A stretch of 64,000 nucleotides of DNA from Ekhidna lutea (GTDB lineage: Bacteria > Bacteroidota > Bacteroidia > Cytophagales > Cyclobacteriaceae). The notes below the pieces were generated by a model. The model did not search any database. It was not told the DNA's origin and saw only the letters and a list, made by a program, of their open reading frames with translations. A program made the position numbers and the translations under genes. Location: the NCBI RefSeq assembly GCF_900188325.1, contig NZ_FZPD01000002.1, positions 496,001 to 560,000 of the forward strand. Reading direction: 5' to 3'. Below are positions 27,773 to 36,699 of the stretch, one piece after another (within the stretch, counting starts at the first letter, position 1; each line of letters starts with the position of its first letter).

Positions 27773-28663
27773 ATGGCGGAGAGTAAATTCAAAAAGAGAT
27801 CAGGGCTAGGTCGAGGATTGGGTGCCCTGCTGGAAGATTCAGGAGAAAAGGAAAAAATAAGTGGCTCAGGTGCTACTCCAAAAGGTGCGATCAATGAAAT
27901 TGAAATCTCACAGATTGAAACCAATCCATGGCAACCAAGATCTGACTTTGATGAAGATGCACTAAATGACCTTGCTGAATCTATTAAGGTTCAGGGAATC
28001 ATACAACCTATTACTGTTCGCGCTTTAAGCGAGAAAGAATTTCAGCTTATTTCAGGTGAACGAAGACTACAAGCATGTAAAAAAGCCGGTCTAAAAACCA
28101 TTCCTGCATACATCCGCATCGCCGATGATCAGCAAATGCTGGAAATGGCTTTGATCGAGAACATTCAGCGTGAAAACCTGAATGCGATAGAGATTGCATT
28201 AAGCTATCAACGACTCTTGGCAGAGTGTGACTTAAAGCAGGAAGAGCTTGGCGATCGTGTAGGAAAAAACAGAAGTACAGTAACGAACTACCTTCGTCTA
28301 CTTAAACTACCACCTGATATTCAAATTGCCTTAAGAGATGGAAGGCTGAGTATGGGACATGCCCGTGCACTTATCTCTATTGAGGATGTTTCATTTCAAC
28401 TTGACATTTTTAACCAGATTATAAAGAACGATCTTTCGGTAAGAAAAGTAGAAGAACTTGTTCGTTCAAAAGGTAAAAAGGAGGAAAAAGAATCCAAGCC
28501 TTCTGAGATAGATCCGGAAATCAGGAAATTGCAGGGCAAACTTTCAACGCACTTCGGATCTAAAATTGCAATCAAGTCTAACGAGAAAAACAAAGGAGAA
28601 ATCAAGATTCCATTTGCCTCTACAGAAGATTTAAATCGTATTTTAGAGATTCTAGACATTTAA
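27773..28663 (+). CDS. parB: Chromosome partitioning protein ParB (Spo0J type)
   Basis: A 296-residue ParB/Spo0J protein that binds parS and spreads as a CTP-dependent clamp. The basic N-terminus RSGLGRGLGALLE is the ParA-stimulating motif. The CTPase/ParB-N domain (about residues 40-130) has ETNPWQPRSDFDEDALNDLA and ISGERRLQACKKAGL (the GERR motif), then the helix-turn-helix QEELGDRVGKNRSTVTNYLR and a C-terminal dimer domain after about residue 240. It is in an operon with parA. Confidence 0.97.
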   Translation: MAESKFKKRSGLGRGLGALLEDSGEKEKISGSGATPKGAINEIEISQIETNPWQPRSDFDEDALNDLAESIKVQGIIQPITVRALSEKEFQLISGERRLQACKKAGLKTIPAYIRIADDQQMLEMALIENIQRENLNAIEIALSYQRLLAECDLKQEELGDRVGKNRSTVTNYLRLLKLPPDIQIALRDGRLSMGHARALISIEDVSFQLDIFNQIIKNDLSVRKVEELVRSKGKKEEKESKPSEIDPEIRKLQGKLSTHFGSKIAIKSNEKNKGEIKIPFASTEDLNRILEILDI

Positions 28664-28722
28664 TTAGATATCTACACTACTTTTCATATTTAGGCGCGAA
28701 CTTTGCGAAGCAATCGCTCAAG

Positions 28723-29301
28723 ATGAAAAAATTATTGTTCGTACTAAGTATTGTCTGTTTAATTGGTGTTCAAGCACAGGACAAGCCAGTTCTGATAGAA
28801 GACTCAACTTTTATTAAGGCGCAGGATGATGCTGAATTATTTCAGGAAGTGTCTGAGCTGGATCCACAGCGAGCAGCATTACTTTCTGCAATATTTCCAG
28901 GCTTAGGACAAGCATACAATAAGCAGTATTGGAAAGTGCCATTGGTATGGGCCGGGGTGCTCACTTTTGGTCACTTTATCGACTACAACAACAAGGTTTA
29001 TCATGGATTAAGAAATGCAGCGTTACTAAATGCTCAAAACCCTGAATTAAATCCATACAAATCACTTATTACCAACGAAAGTGCACTCATACGAAACAGA
29101 GATGTATTCAGAAGAAACAGGGATATGTTAATTATAGTAGGCTCGGCATTCTACATACTTCAGATTGTGGATGCTCACGTTTCGGCACACCTTGAGGAAT
29201 TCAAGCTAAATGACAGTCTTGCATTGGGTATTGAGCCATCTATTCAACCAACTCCATTATTTTCGCAGGCTGTAGGAGTTTCATTCGTATTGAAATTTTA
29301 G
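28723..29301 (+). CDS. DUF5683 domain-containing secreted or membrane protein
   Basis: A 192-residue protein with a signal peptide (about residues 1-18, ending VQAQ). The conserved core begins LSAIFPGLGQAYNKQYWKVP (about residue 47) and has two hydrophobic segments (about 67-83 and 128-146), matching the DUF5683 pattern found in Bacteroidota. In this phylum the gene is regularly placed between parB and dapB, as here. The function is unknown. The upstream gap of 59 nt holds an imperfect -7 element (GAACTTTG), and dapB follows with 3 nt between. Confidence 0.8.
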   Translation: MKKLLFVLSIVCLIGVQAQDKPVLIEDSTFIKAQDDAELFQEVSELDPQRAALLSAIFPGLGQAYNKQYWKVPLVWAGVLTFGHFIDYNNKVYHGLRNAALLNAQNPELNPYKSLITNESALIRNRDVFRRNRDMLIIVGSAFYILQIVDAHVSAHLEEFKLNDSLALGIEPSIQPTPLFSQAVGVSFVLKF

Positions 29302-29304
29302 TTG

Positions 29305-30015
29305 ATGAAAATTGCATTGATCGGATATGGAAAAATGGGGAAAGCCATTGAGCAAATTGCTTTAGGGGAAGGTCACACGATCGATTTTATTATAAAATCA
29401 CCCAAAGACCTGGCTCATTTAGCTCCCAATTCTGTGGACCTTGCAATTGAGTTTACACAGCCTGAATCAGCGTTTCAAAACCTTTCTCACTGCCTAAAGA
29501 ATCAAATTCCTGTAATTTCAGGAACTACAGGTTGGCTGGATCAGCTTACTGAAATAGAGACTTTTTGCAAAGAAAAAAATGGAACATTCCTCTATGCATC
29601 CAACTTCAGCATTGGTGTTAATCTCTTTTTCGAATTGAACAAATGGCTCGCTGAAAAAATGGCTCAACTTGAGTTTAGACCAGCTATTAAAGAAATCCAC
29701 CATACGGAAAAAAAAGACAGTCCAAGTGGAACAGCAATTACCTTAGCTGAAGGCATCACCGCCTCTCACCCACTGCTAACATCCTGGGTAAACGAAGAAT
29801 CCACCGATCATAAAAAATTAGGAATAGTTTCAGAGCGAATTCCCAACGTACCGGGTACTCATACCGTAAGCTATTCTTCTCCTTTAGAGTCTATAGAAAT
29901 AACTCATACTGCCCATAACAGAAGTGTGTTTGCACAAGGCGTAATGAAAGTAGGAGAATGGATTCACAGCAAAAAAGGAGTTTTTACCATGTCAGATTTT
30001 ATAAACGATAACTAA
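29305..30015 (+). CDS. dapB: 4-hydroxy-tetrahydrodipicolinate reductase
   Basis: Reduces dihydrodipicolinate-type intermediate in lysine and diaminopimelate synthesis. The protein has 236 residues, started at ATG 29305; an in-frame TTG one codon upstream is less likely. The nucleotide-binding loop IALIGYGKMGKAIEQIA is at the N-terminus, and the catalytic region EIHHTEKKDSPSGTAITLAE (His-His and Lys-x5-Gly-Thr) is near residue 131. The C-terminal part contains ITHTAHNRSVFAQG, typical of DapB. It is directly followed by lepB (4 nt gap), a Bacteroidota arrangement. Confidence 0.96.
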   Translation: MKIALIGYGKMGKAIEQIALGEGHTIDFIIKSPKDLAHLAPNSVDLAIEFTQPESAFQNLSHCLKNQIPVISGTTGWLDQLTEIETFCKEKNGTFLYASNFSIGVNLFFELNKWLAEKMAQLEFRPAIKEIHHTEKKDSPSGTAITLAEGITASHPLLTSWVNEESTDHKKLGIVSERIPNVPGTHTVSYSSPLESIEITHTAHNRSVFAQGVMKVGEWIHSKKGVFTMSDFINDN

Positions 30016-30019
30016 CCAT

Positions 30020-31471
30020 ATGTACTTTCACGATTTTAATCCGGTGTTTGTCATCACATTTCTTGTCCTGTGGTATGTCCTACAGGGTACCGCTTATTAC
30101 AAGTTTTTTGAAAAAGCTGGTAAAGAAGGGTGGAAAGGGTTTGTGCCTGTGCTTAACTATTACATTCATCTGGAAATAGTAGGCAGACCTAAGTGGTGGG
30201 TGGTTCTTCTCTTTGTCCCGGTAATCAACTTCTTCGTTGGTCTAACTATGCACCTTGATCTAATGAAGTCTTTCGGCAAGTACACCTATCTGGATCAGGT
30301 GTTAGGGGTGATCTTCGCTCCTATTTACATGAACTATATCGCGTGGACGGACACCAAGTACATTGACAAAGCAACTGAGATTCCTAAGCCTAAGAAATCA
30401 TTTGGCAAAGAATGGTTTGAAGCAATTGTTTTTGCAGTATTCTGCGCTACGTTCGTTCGCTGGATTTTCATGGAAGCTTATGTAATCCCAACAGGATCGA
30501 TGGAGCGTTCATTGCTGGTTGGTGATTTCCTTTTTGTTAGCAAAGCGGAATACGGGCCAAGAACCCCACAAACACCAATGCAGGTCCCTCTAACACATCA
30601 AACAATCTGGGGAACTGAGATTCCATCTTATATTCCAGGTGTTTCTTTACCAAGTTTACGACTACCTTCATTAGGTAAAGTAGAGCGAAACGATGTGGTT
30701 GTTTTCAACTACCCAGTCAATGATCACTACAATCAAAGAAATGATGGAGGGTATCACCCGATGGACCTCAAAACACATTACATCAAACGATGTGTAGCCG
30801 TGGCAGGGGAAACACTGGAAATAAAGGCTACTCAAGTGTATATCAATGGTGAGGAACAGGAAAACCCTCCTTTAATGCAACACCAGTATTTTATAAAAAC
30901 CGATGAGTCGATTCGTGACAGGATTTTTGAAAAGTACAATGTAGACCCACAAAATAGGAACAGGATGCCTGGTGGGTACGTGGCACATATGCCTAGAGAT
31001 GTGGCAAAAGAAATGGAGAAACTGCAATTTGTTGAGAGTGTTACCCTTCAGCTAATACCTGAAAATCGTTCAGAACAAAACATCTTCCCTGATGCAAGAT
31101 ACTTCCCCTGGAATCGTGATTTCTTCGGGCCTCTTACAGTCCCCGCCACGGGAATGACGATTGAGGTAAATGAAGAAAACCTGGCGATGTATGGCTCCAC
31201 TATTTCCAATTATGAAGGAAATGATTCAGTCGAAATCGACATTGATAAATTGGTAGTAAATGGTGAAGAGCTAAGCGAATATACTTTCAAGAAGGACTAC
31301 TACTTCATGATGGGTGATAACCGACATGCTTCTGATGACTCTCGATATTGGGGGTTTGTGCCGGAAGACAATATCGTTGGAGAAGCATCTTTTATTTGGA
31401 TGTCATTCAACACGAATGGAAGCTTCATCAATAAAATCAGATGGGAACGATTGTTTGATGGAATTGAGTAA
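30020..31471 (+). CDS. lepB: Signal peptidase I with an N-terminal membrane extension
   Basis: Cleaves signal peptides of exported proteins. At 483 residues it is much longer than typical LepB. Residues 1-115 form an extra multi-helix membrane domain resembling DUF5684 (YYKFFEKAGKEGWKGFVPVL). The catalytic domain begins after the helix at about 133-150: Ser160 in VIPTGSMERSLL, Lys256 in HYIKRCVAVAGE and the C-terminal box GDNRHASDDSRYWGFV. A long insert of about 120 residues between the Lys motif and the last box is usual for Bacteroidota enzymes. The gene ends the dapB-lepB run and is followed by a terminator. Confidence 0.95.
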   Translation: MYFHDFNPVFVITFLVLWYVLQGTAYYKFFEKAGKEGWKGFVPVLNYYIHLEIVGRPKWWVVLLFVPVINFFVGLTMHLDLMKSFGKYTYLDQVLGVIFAPIYMNYIAWTDTKYIDKATEIPKPKKSFGKEWFEAIVFAVFCATFVRWIFMEAYVIPTGSMERSLLVGDFLFVSKAEYGPRTPQTPMQVPLTHQTIWGTEIPSYIPGVSLPSLRLPSLGKVERNDVVVFNYPVNDHYNQRNDGGYHPMDLKTHYIKRCVAVAGETLEIKATQVYINGEEQENPPLMQHQYFIKTDESIRDRIFEKYNVDPQNRNRMPGGYVAHMPRDVAKEMEKLQFVESVTLQLIPENRSEQNIFPDARYFPWNRDFFGPLTVPATGMTIEVNEENLAMYGSTISNYEGNDSVEIDIDKLVVNGEELSEYTFKKDYYFMMGDNRHASDDSRYWGFVPEDNIVGEASFIWMSFNTNGSFINKIRWERLFDGIE

Positions 31472-31497
31472 TAGAAAAATAATTGAAGAAAATAGAG

Positions 31498-31524
31498 AGG
31501 CACTCAAAACTGAGTGCCTTTTTT
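31498..31524 (+). terminator. Intrinsic terminator after lepB
   Basis: AGGCACTCA (31498-31506), loop AAAC, TGAGTGCCT (31511-31519) is a perfect 9-bp stem followed by TTTTT. It separates lepB from the convergent S41 protease gene. Confidence 0.9.
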
Positions 31525-31549
31525 GTTGAGTTTATTTCCATTGAGAATT

Positions 31550-33022
31550 TCAGAAAACTCTTTCTGCTGATGTTCTCGTAATCTCTAATTGATCCAACAG
31601 AATCGTATTCGTATGTTTTTGTAGAGACTCTGAGTCAAAAAGCACCTTCATCCCCGTGTCAGGCACTCGCTCAGTCCTGGCGACACCCGTTATGATTGCC
31701 AGAGCTTCTGCTAACAAAGGTTCAGATGGATCACCAAGCGGCTTTAGGTCTTCGAGGTAGTTTACCTCATCCACTTCTATATTTGGAGAAAATCCGTCTG
31801 TATAATCAATGTTCTGAATATTTGTGATTCTACTAATTATTGGTTGCAGTGCGTTTTTATGATTGGGGTTTGTATGGTTTACGGTGCTGCCAGAAGTTGG
31901 AGTCTTTTGATAGTTTGGAGAATCATAAATAGTCACTGAGCCAAGGTTTTTGCCTACCGTTTTTGTTCCAATCAATGTAACATCCATATAAGGGTCAAGT
32001 CCAGATATAATCAGTTCTGATGCGGAGGCAGTATTCCCACTCGTAAGAATAAACAACCTATTTAAATCAAGTCTATTAAAACTTCCCACATCATCTAATT
32101 TGTCAATAAAATAATAATTAAGGTCACTCCCACCCGCGACGAGTATATCCGTGATTTCCTGATTGTATTCAATAGCTGCAAAAACATCACTCGTTCGACC
32201 TTTTGAGTAGATCAATGATGCTAATAATTGAGATGTTAGCACTGCCCCACCCGGATTGTAGCGTAGATCTAGTACCAAATCTGAAATTCCATTTGATTGA
32301 AACTCACCAAATACCTGATTCATTTCCTGATGGTACGATCTATTATTTACAAACTGATTGTATACCAGATAGCCAACTTTGACTCCATCAACATCAAGTG
32401 TTTTTGCCATATGAATCGGATTCTCAGTAAGTTCAATAGAAACTAATTCTACTGTCTCCTGTGTATCAGATACTTTTCCATCCTTAATTTCCCCAAGTGT
32501 AAGTGCATATTGATCGCGGGAAAGTAATGCATGAAAATTGTCTCGAGTAAGTGATGTACCATTAACCGCGGTAAAAATATCACCACGAACAAGACCCTTT
32601 TGATCAGCTGGTCCAGTAGGCACAACATACTTTATGAAACCAAATACATTATTCGAATCATCAGTGCCAATCAGTCGGTATTCAAAGCCAAAGGATTTGG
32701 TGATGCCCTGAAAGGAAGCTTCCAACTCTTCATAATCCTCCACAAACCACGAAAATCGATCTTTTTCGACCGTCAAATCATAAAACAATGATTCCGAGGA
32801 TGAGTACCCATTCAAAAAAGTGTATAAAGCATTATAGGTAGGGTATTTTTCCAAAGAAAGATCTTCAACCTCATCAACCCAGAAGTAGTAGTCATTCATG
32901 GCAAACCACACAAACTCATTAATTTCATTTTGTAAGGTGACATTGATGCCATCGTCTTTTGTACAACCTGACACACATAATGAAAAAACACCAACTATTA
33001 GTAGAAATCTTAGACCTTTCAT
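31550..33022 (-). CDS. S41-family C-terminal processing protease-like lipoprotein
   Basis: A 490-residue peptidase of family S41. The N-terminal signal ends in lipobox CVSGC (Cys about residue 20), so it is probably an outer- or inner-membrane lipoprotein. A PDZ domain lies at about residues 105-190 (GPADQKGLVRGDIFTAVNG). The catalytic core has LVLDLRYNPGGAVLTSQLLA, the nucleophile Ser in TSGNTASASELIISGLDPY and the Lys in TKTVGKNLGS. Such proteins degrade or trim periplasmic or extracellular proteins; substrate is unknown. Bacteroidota often encode several of these. It converges on lepB. Confidence 0.9.
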   Translation of the reverse strand: MKGLRFLLIVGVFSLCVSGCTKDDGINVTLQNEINEFVWFAMNDYYFWVDEVEDLSLEKYPTYNALYTFLNGYSSSESLFYDLTVEKDRFSWFVEDYEELEASFQGITKSFGFEYRLIGTDDSNNVFGFIKYVVPTGPADQKGLVRGDIFTAVNGTSLTRDNFHALLSRDQYALTLGEIKDGKVSDTQETVELVSIELTENPIHMAKTLDVDGVKVGYLVYNQFVNNRSYHQEMNQVFGEFQSNGISDLVLDLRYNPGGAVLTSQLLASLIYSKGRTSDVFAAIEYNQEITDILVAGGSDLNYYFIDKLDDVGSFNRLDLNRLFILTSGNTASASELIISGLDPYMDVTLIGTKTVGKNLGSVTIYDSPNYQKTPTSGSTVNHTNPNHKNALQPIISRITNIQNIDYTDGFSPNIEVDEVNYLEDLKPLGDPSEPLLAEALAIITGVARTERVPDTGMKVLFDSESLQKHTNTILLDQLEITRTSAERVF

Positions 33023-33081
33023 TTACCCTTTTTCCTGTATTAGTCCTCTCAAATATTGCTTAGGAAGCAATTAATGTAAAA

Positions 33082-33744
33082 TTACCATTTTATAGGGGTA
33101 AGACCCTTGGATGACAGGTATTGGTTGGTCTTCGAAAAATGATTACACCCAAAAAATCCATTGTGAGCTGAAAATGGAGATGGATGTCTGGCCTTTAGAA
33201 CCAAATGCTTATTAGAATCAACTAAGGCTCCTTTCTTTTGAGCGTAAGCACCCCAAAGTAGAAACACAATTCCTTCCTTTTCCCTAGATATAGTTTCTAA
33301 CACAGCATCTGTAAAAGGTTCCCAGCCTTTTCCTTGATGAGAGCCGGGCTTTCTGGCTTCAACAGTTAGCGTGGCATTGAGAAGTAGTACCCCTTGCTTT
33401 GCCCACCTTTCTAAATTACCAGACTCAGGTATTGGCTGACCCAAATCGGTTTGAATTTCTTTAAAAATATTTTGCAAAGATGGTGGCTGCCTTATACCAT
33501 CAGCAACAGAAAAGCACAGACCATTAGCTTGTCCGGGACCATGGTATGGGTCCTGCCCCACGATTACCACTTTCAACTGATCGAAAGGACAATGGTCAAA
33601 AGCACTGAATATCAAAGAACCCGGAGGGTATACCTGTTTCAAAGCGTATTCCTTTTTCACAAAATCCGTCAGCTCCTTGAAATAGTCCTTTTGAAACTCT
33701 GACGCCAATCTGACCTTCCAACTTTCTTCAATTTTTATACTCAT
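33082..33744 (-). CDS. ung: Uracil-DNA glycosylase, family 1
   Basis: Removes uracil from DNA. The protein has 220 residues from ATG 33744-33742, the normal length. A longer in-frame extension to 33996 would overlap apaG on the other strand and has no similarity to the family. The catalytic motif GQDPYHGPGQANGLCFSV (Asp water-activating) is near residue 65, and the minor-groove intercalation loop HPSPFSAHNGFFGCNHF (catalytic His) is near 185. Other conserved parts are GVLLLNATLTVE and FLLWGAYAQKK. It is divergent from apaG. Confidence 0.97.
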   Translation of the reverse strand: MSIKIEESWKVRLASEFQKDYFKELTDFVKKEYALKQVYPPGSLIFSAFDHCPFDQLKVVIVGQDPYHGPGQANGLCFSVADGIRQPPSLQNIFKEIQTDLGQPIPESGNLERWAKQGVLLLNATLTVEARKPGSHQGKGWEPFTDAVLETISREKEGIVFLLWGAYAQKKGALVDSNKHLVLKARHPSPFSAHNGFFGCNHFSKTNQYLSSKGLTPIKW

Positions 33745-33810
33745 TTTTATATCTTGATCCGGGTTGTTGGTAAAATAAATTGAAATTCTATTAAATTGTC
33801 CGCCAGGATT

Positions 33811-34197
33811 ATGATAACTGGAGTCACAAAAGGCATAAAAGTCTCTGTAGAAACGAACTACCAACCGGAGCATTCGCAACCGGCACACGAGCATTTTGTG
33901 TTTACTTATCGAATTACCATTGAAAATAATTCCAACAATACCGTTCAGCTGAAAGCCCGTCACTGGGATATTCTGGATGCAGCTCACCCCAGCCATGAGG
34001 TTGATGGTGAAGGAGTAGTAGGCAAACAGCCTGTATTAGAGCCAGGAGAGATTCACCAATATGTTTCAGGTTGTAACCTTCGCTCCGGCATAGGTAAAAT
34101 GAAAGGCTATTATATCATGGAAAGAATCATTGATGGAAGGCTTTTTAATGTCGAGATTCCAGAGTTTCTTATGGTGGTTCCATTCAAACTAAATTAA
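33811..34197 (+). CDS. apaG: ApaG-family protein
   Basis: A 128-residue immunoglobulin-like beta-sandwich protein of the ApaG/DUF525 family. The start is taken as ATG 33811 (MITGVTKGIKVSVET), the normal ApaG N-terminus; a TTG five codons earlier is possible. Conserved stretches are FVFTYRITIENNSNNTVQLK, ARHWDILDA, VVGKQPVLEPGE and SGCNLRSGIGKMKGYYIM. The family is linked in enterobacteria to cobalt/magnesium resistance and Ap4A metabolism, but its biochemical role is unclear. It is divergent from ung and 2 nt ahead of a methyltransferase gene. Confidence 0.93.
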   Translation: MITGVTKGIKVSVETNYQPEHSQPAHEHFVFTYRITIENNSNNTVQLKARHWDILDAAHPSHEVDGEGVVGKQPVLEPGEIHQYVSGCNLRSGIGKMKGYYIMERIIDGRLFNVEIPEFLMVVPFKLN

Positions 34198-34199
34198 GC

Positions 34200-34973
34200 T
34201 TGAATTCGGTTTTTTGGTTTAGACTTCAATGTTATTTGAAGTACAAATGGAATGCTGTAGGCCCCCACTCCCTGCATTCACCTTTCCTATTTGATTTATT
34301 TAATAAGGCAGTTAAGCCTGCTCGCACATTTCGTTTATCAACGGTAGAAAAACTCAGAAAAGATCTTGAAGCAAATCATGAGGTTATCGATCTATTCGAT
34401 CTAAAAACAAAGACAAGTTACCGTAGAACCATTAGCTCTATTGCTAAAACATCCTTAAGTAAACCAAAATTTTCAGCGTTCCTTTATAAACTCCTGGAAC
34501 TTCTTGAAGTAGAAAAAGTGCTTGAAACCGGTACTTCATTAGGTATTAATGGCCTATACATGGCTGGGCCTGAGCGTGTAAAAAAGGTTTGCACTGTTGA
34601 GGCCTCTCCTATTATAGCCTCTATTGCTCAAAAACAATTTGCCAAGCTCCTCCAACACAAAATTGAAATCAAACAAGGAACTATCCAGGATACGATTGAG
34701 CCACTATTGATTCGGGAACAGCCAGAGTTTTGTTTCATCGATGCTGACCATCGATCATCCGCTGTATTATCATGTGTTGATGCTATCATGAAACACACGC
34801 CAAAAATTAAATGCATTGTTGTTCATGATATTTACTGGTCTCCTGATATGAGCTCAGTATGGGATAAGATCACGTCTGATACTCGTTTTGCCCTGACTAT
34901 TGATATATTTCAGGCGGGGATTATCTTCCCGAATATGCAAATGCCAAAGCAGCATTTTACATTACGTTTTTAA
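34200..34973 (+). CDS. Class I SAM-dependent methyltransferase (O-methyltransferase-like)
   Basis: A 257-residue protein started at TTG 34200, two bases after the apaG stop. The N-terminal helix region contains VGPHSLHSPFLFDLFNKA, a HSxHSPF motif seen in Bacteroidota members of this group. The Rossmann core has VLETGTSLGINGLYMAGPE (SAM loop, about residue 104), CTVEASPIIASIAQKQF (acidic ribose-binding residue) and PEFCFIDADHRSSAVLSCVD. The pattern fits the Methyltransf_24 / catechol-O-methyltransferase-like group. Substrate is unknown. It probably shares a transcript with apaG. Confidence 0.82.
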   Translation: MNSVFWFRLQCYLKYKWNAVGPHSLHSPFLFDLFNKAVKPARTFRLSTVEKLRKDLEANHEVIDLFDLKTKTSYRRTISSIAKTSLSKPKFSAFLYKLLELLEVEKVLETGTSLGINGLYMAGPERVKKVCTVEASPIIASIAQKQFAKLLQHKIEIKQGTIQDTIEPLLIREQPEFCFIDADHRSSAVLSCVDAIMKHTPKIKCIVVHDIYWSPDMSSVWDKITSDTRFALTIDIFQAGIIFPNMQMPKQHFTLRF

Positions 34974-34989
34974 TAAGGGGGCATTTTTC

Positions 34990-34997
34990 TACTTTTG
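34990..34997 (+). promoter_or_regulatory. -7 element of the promoter for the coiled-coil membrane protein gene
   Basis: TACTTTTG matches TAnnTTTG and lies 21 nt before ATG 35019. At 19-nt spacing the upstream bases are TTTT, a partial -33 match. It overlaps an in-frame TTG at 34995 and so argues against that start. Confidence 0.55.
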
Positions 34998-35018
34998 CCG
35001 CATAATTTTAATCAAAGA

Positions 35019-35948
35019 ATGGAAGATCAAAACTCATCAGAACAACCAGATTACCTTAAACCAAAGAAAAATCGGACACCTGTTTTTATAGTCATCACAT
35101 TCCTGCTGCTGGCTGCTATTGTATTCTTTTATTATCAAAATCAGCAACTGGAGGAAGAGCGCGCACAACAGCAGCAGGAGATATCGAACACATACCTAAA
35201 GCTGGACTCAGTTTCGAATGAGCTGGAAATAAGAATCCAGACGATCAAAGAACTTGGAGGTAATATCGATACGTTGGAGGCATTGAAAACCCAACTGGAA
35301 GCGGACAAGAAACAACTTCTGGTAGATGCGCAATATCAAAGAGGGCAAATCACCAAACTAAATAACAGGGTTGATGGGTACAAAGAGCTTTTACTTCTAA
35401 AGGATGAGGAAATTGAACAACTGAAAGTATTGAACGAGCAACTTTCAGAGGAAAATACAACCCTCAAAGTAGAGAAGAACCAATTGAATCAGACGGTTCA
35501 GCAGTTGGAGCAAAACAAACAAGAACTGGCAAGTAAAGTGGCGGTTGCTTCCCGTTTAGAGATCGAAGATATGCGCATCAATGCCATCAATGATAATGGA
35601 AAGGAAAGAGATGGTGGGGAATATAGAAACAGGCATATCGAACAACTCAAAATTCAATTTACTGTCGTTGAAAATGAAATTGCACCCATAGAAGGAAAAG
35701 AACTTCTCTTGAGAGTAATTGCTCCGGATGGGAATGTTTTATTTGATGTAACTCGTGGTTCAGGTTCCTTTACTTTCGAAAATCGAGAGATGTTCTACAC
35801 CGCAAAGCAGGAAATCTTGTATGATCGAAATAGCCAGCTAGTGACTTTTCTCTACAACAAGGGTTCTGAGTATGCAGTTGGACAACATAAGGTAGAAGTG
35901 TACACCGATGATTACCTTATGGGTAAGGGTAGTTTTATGGTGAAGTAA
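35019..35948 (+). CDS. Membrane-anchored coiled-coil protein
   Basis: A 309-residue protein, taken from ATG 35019. A short hydrophilic N-terminus precedes one membrane helix (about residues 22-41: FIVITFLLLAAIVFFYYQ). Residues about 42-185 are a long heptad-type coiled coil rich in Gln, Glu, Lys and Leu. A C-terminal domain of about 110 residues (from RLEIEDMRINAINDNGKERD) looks like a beta-rich extracytoplasmic domain. I do not recognise a named family, though Bacteroidota have similar proteins annotated as hypothetical. It has its own -7 element and stands just upstream of the rpsF operon. Confidence 0.7.
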   Translation: MEDQNSSEQPDYLKPKKNRTPVFIVITFLLLAAIVFFYYQNQQLEEERAQQQQEISNTYLKLDSVSNELEIRIQTIKELGGNIDTLEALKTQLEADKKQLLVDAQYQRGQITKLNNRVDGYKELLLLKDEEIEQLKVLNEQLSEENTTLKVEKNQLNQTVQQLEQNKQELASKVAVASRLEIEDMRINAINDNGKERDGGEYRNRHIEQLKIQFTVVENEIAPIEGKELLLRVIAPDGNVLFDVTRGSGSFTFENREMFYTAKQEILYDRNSQLVTFLYNKGSEYAVGQHKVEVYTDDYLMGKGSFMVK

Positions 35949-36004
35949 ATTCTTTAATCAGCAGTTTTTCCGTCGACTGTTGACTAAAACATTTACATCA
36001 ATAG

Positions 36005-36034
36005 TTGCTTTTTAATAGCTATTACCTACTTTTG
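36005..36034 (+). promoter_or_regulatory. Promoter of the rpsF-rpsR-rplI operon
   Basis: TTG (36005-36007), a spacer of 19 nt, then TACTTTTG (36027-36034) gives a full Bacteroidota-type promoter. The predicted transcript begins about 35 nt before the rpsF ATG at 36075. Confidence 0.8.
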
Positions 36035-36074
36035 CACCTCATTTTTAAAACATTAGTTCTTAATTTATTTACAC

Positions 36075-36443
36075 ATGACAAAGAATTACGAGACGGTATT
36101 CATTTTGACTCCCGTTTTGTCTGAAGCTCAGATGAAGGATACTGTCGGAAAATTCAAAAAAGTTCTAACTGATAACGGCGCAGAGCTTGTTAACGAAGAG
36201 AACTGGGGATTACGCAAACTTGCCTACCCTATTCAGCATAAAACCACCGGGTTTTACCAGCTGTTTGAATTCCGATCAGAGCCTGAATTAATCGCTAAGC
36301 TAGAGACAGAGTACAGGAGAGACGAGGCAGTGATGAGATTTCTCACCACTACACTTGACAAGCACGCAGTTGTTTACAACGAGCGTAGAAAAAAAGGCGA
36401 ATTCAATAAGAAGAAAGAAACTAAGAAGGAGGCAGCCAAATGA
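36075..36443 (+). CDS. rpsF: 30S ribosomal protein S6
   Basis: Small-subunit protein that pairs with S18 on the platform of the 30S subunit. The 122-residue protein starts [20 protein letters not shown] and has the S6 core [20 protein letters not shown], with a Lys/Glu-rich C-terminal tail ([17 protein letters not shown]). Its stop overlaps the rpsR start by 4 nt (ATGA), giving translational coupling. It is the first gene of the S6-S18-L9 operon; no ssb or priB gene lies between, unlike in many other phyla. Confidence 0.98.
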   Translation: MTKNYETVFILTPVLSEAQMKDTVGKFKKVLTDNGAELVNEENWGLRKLAYPIQHKTTGFYQLFEFRSEPELIAKLETEYRRDEAVMRFLTTTLDKHAVVYNERRKKGEFNKKKETKKEAAK

Positions 36444-36691
36444 CATTACAGAACGAACCAATAAACAGAGAACAGAAGAAGGAGAAGTACTGCCGATTCA
36501 AAAAGAACGGCATCAAGTACATCGATTACAAAGATCCTGACTTCTTATTAAAGTTTGTAAACGAACAAGGTAAGATTCTTCCTAGAAGACTTACTGGTAC
36601 AAGTTTAAAGTATCAAAGAAAGGTATCTCAGGCGATCAAAAGATCGAGACACCTAGCGTTGATGCCATATGTTGGAGATTCCCTTAAATAA
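36440..36691 (+). CDS. rpsR: 30S ribosomal protein S18
   Basis: An 83-residue small-subunit protein, binding partner of S6. It has the S18 signature [20 protein letters not shown] followed by [19 protein letters not shown]. There is one cysteine (KYCRFKK) in the N-terminal part. It lies between rpsF (4-nt overlap) and rplI (8-nt gap). Confidence 0.98.
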   Translation: MTLQNEPINREQKKEKYCRFKKNGIKYIDYKDPDFLLKFVNEQGKILPRRLTGTSLKYQRKVSQAIKRSRHLALMPYVGDSLK

Positions 36692-36699
36692 GTACTGAC

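Noticed and set aside
33745-33996. N-terminal extension of uracil-DNA glycosylase by 84 residues
   Set aside because: It has no family similarity, overlaps apaG on the other strand, and the ATG at 33744 gives a protein of normal length starting with the expected sequence.
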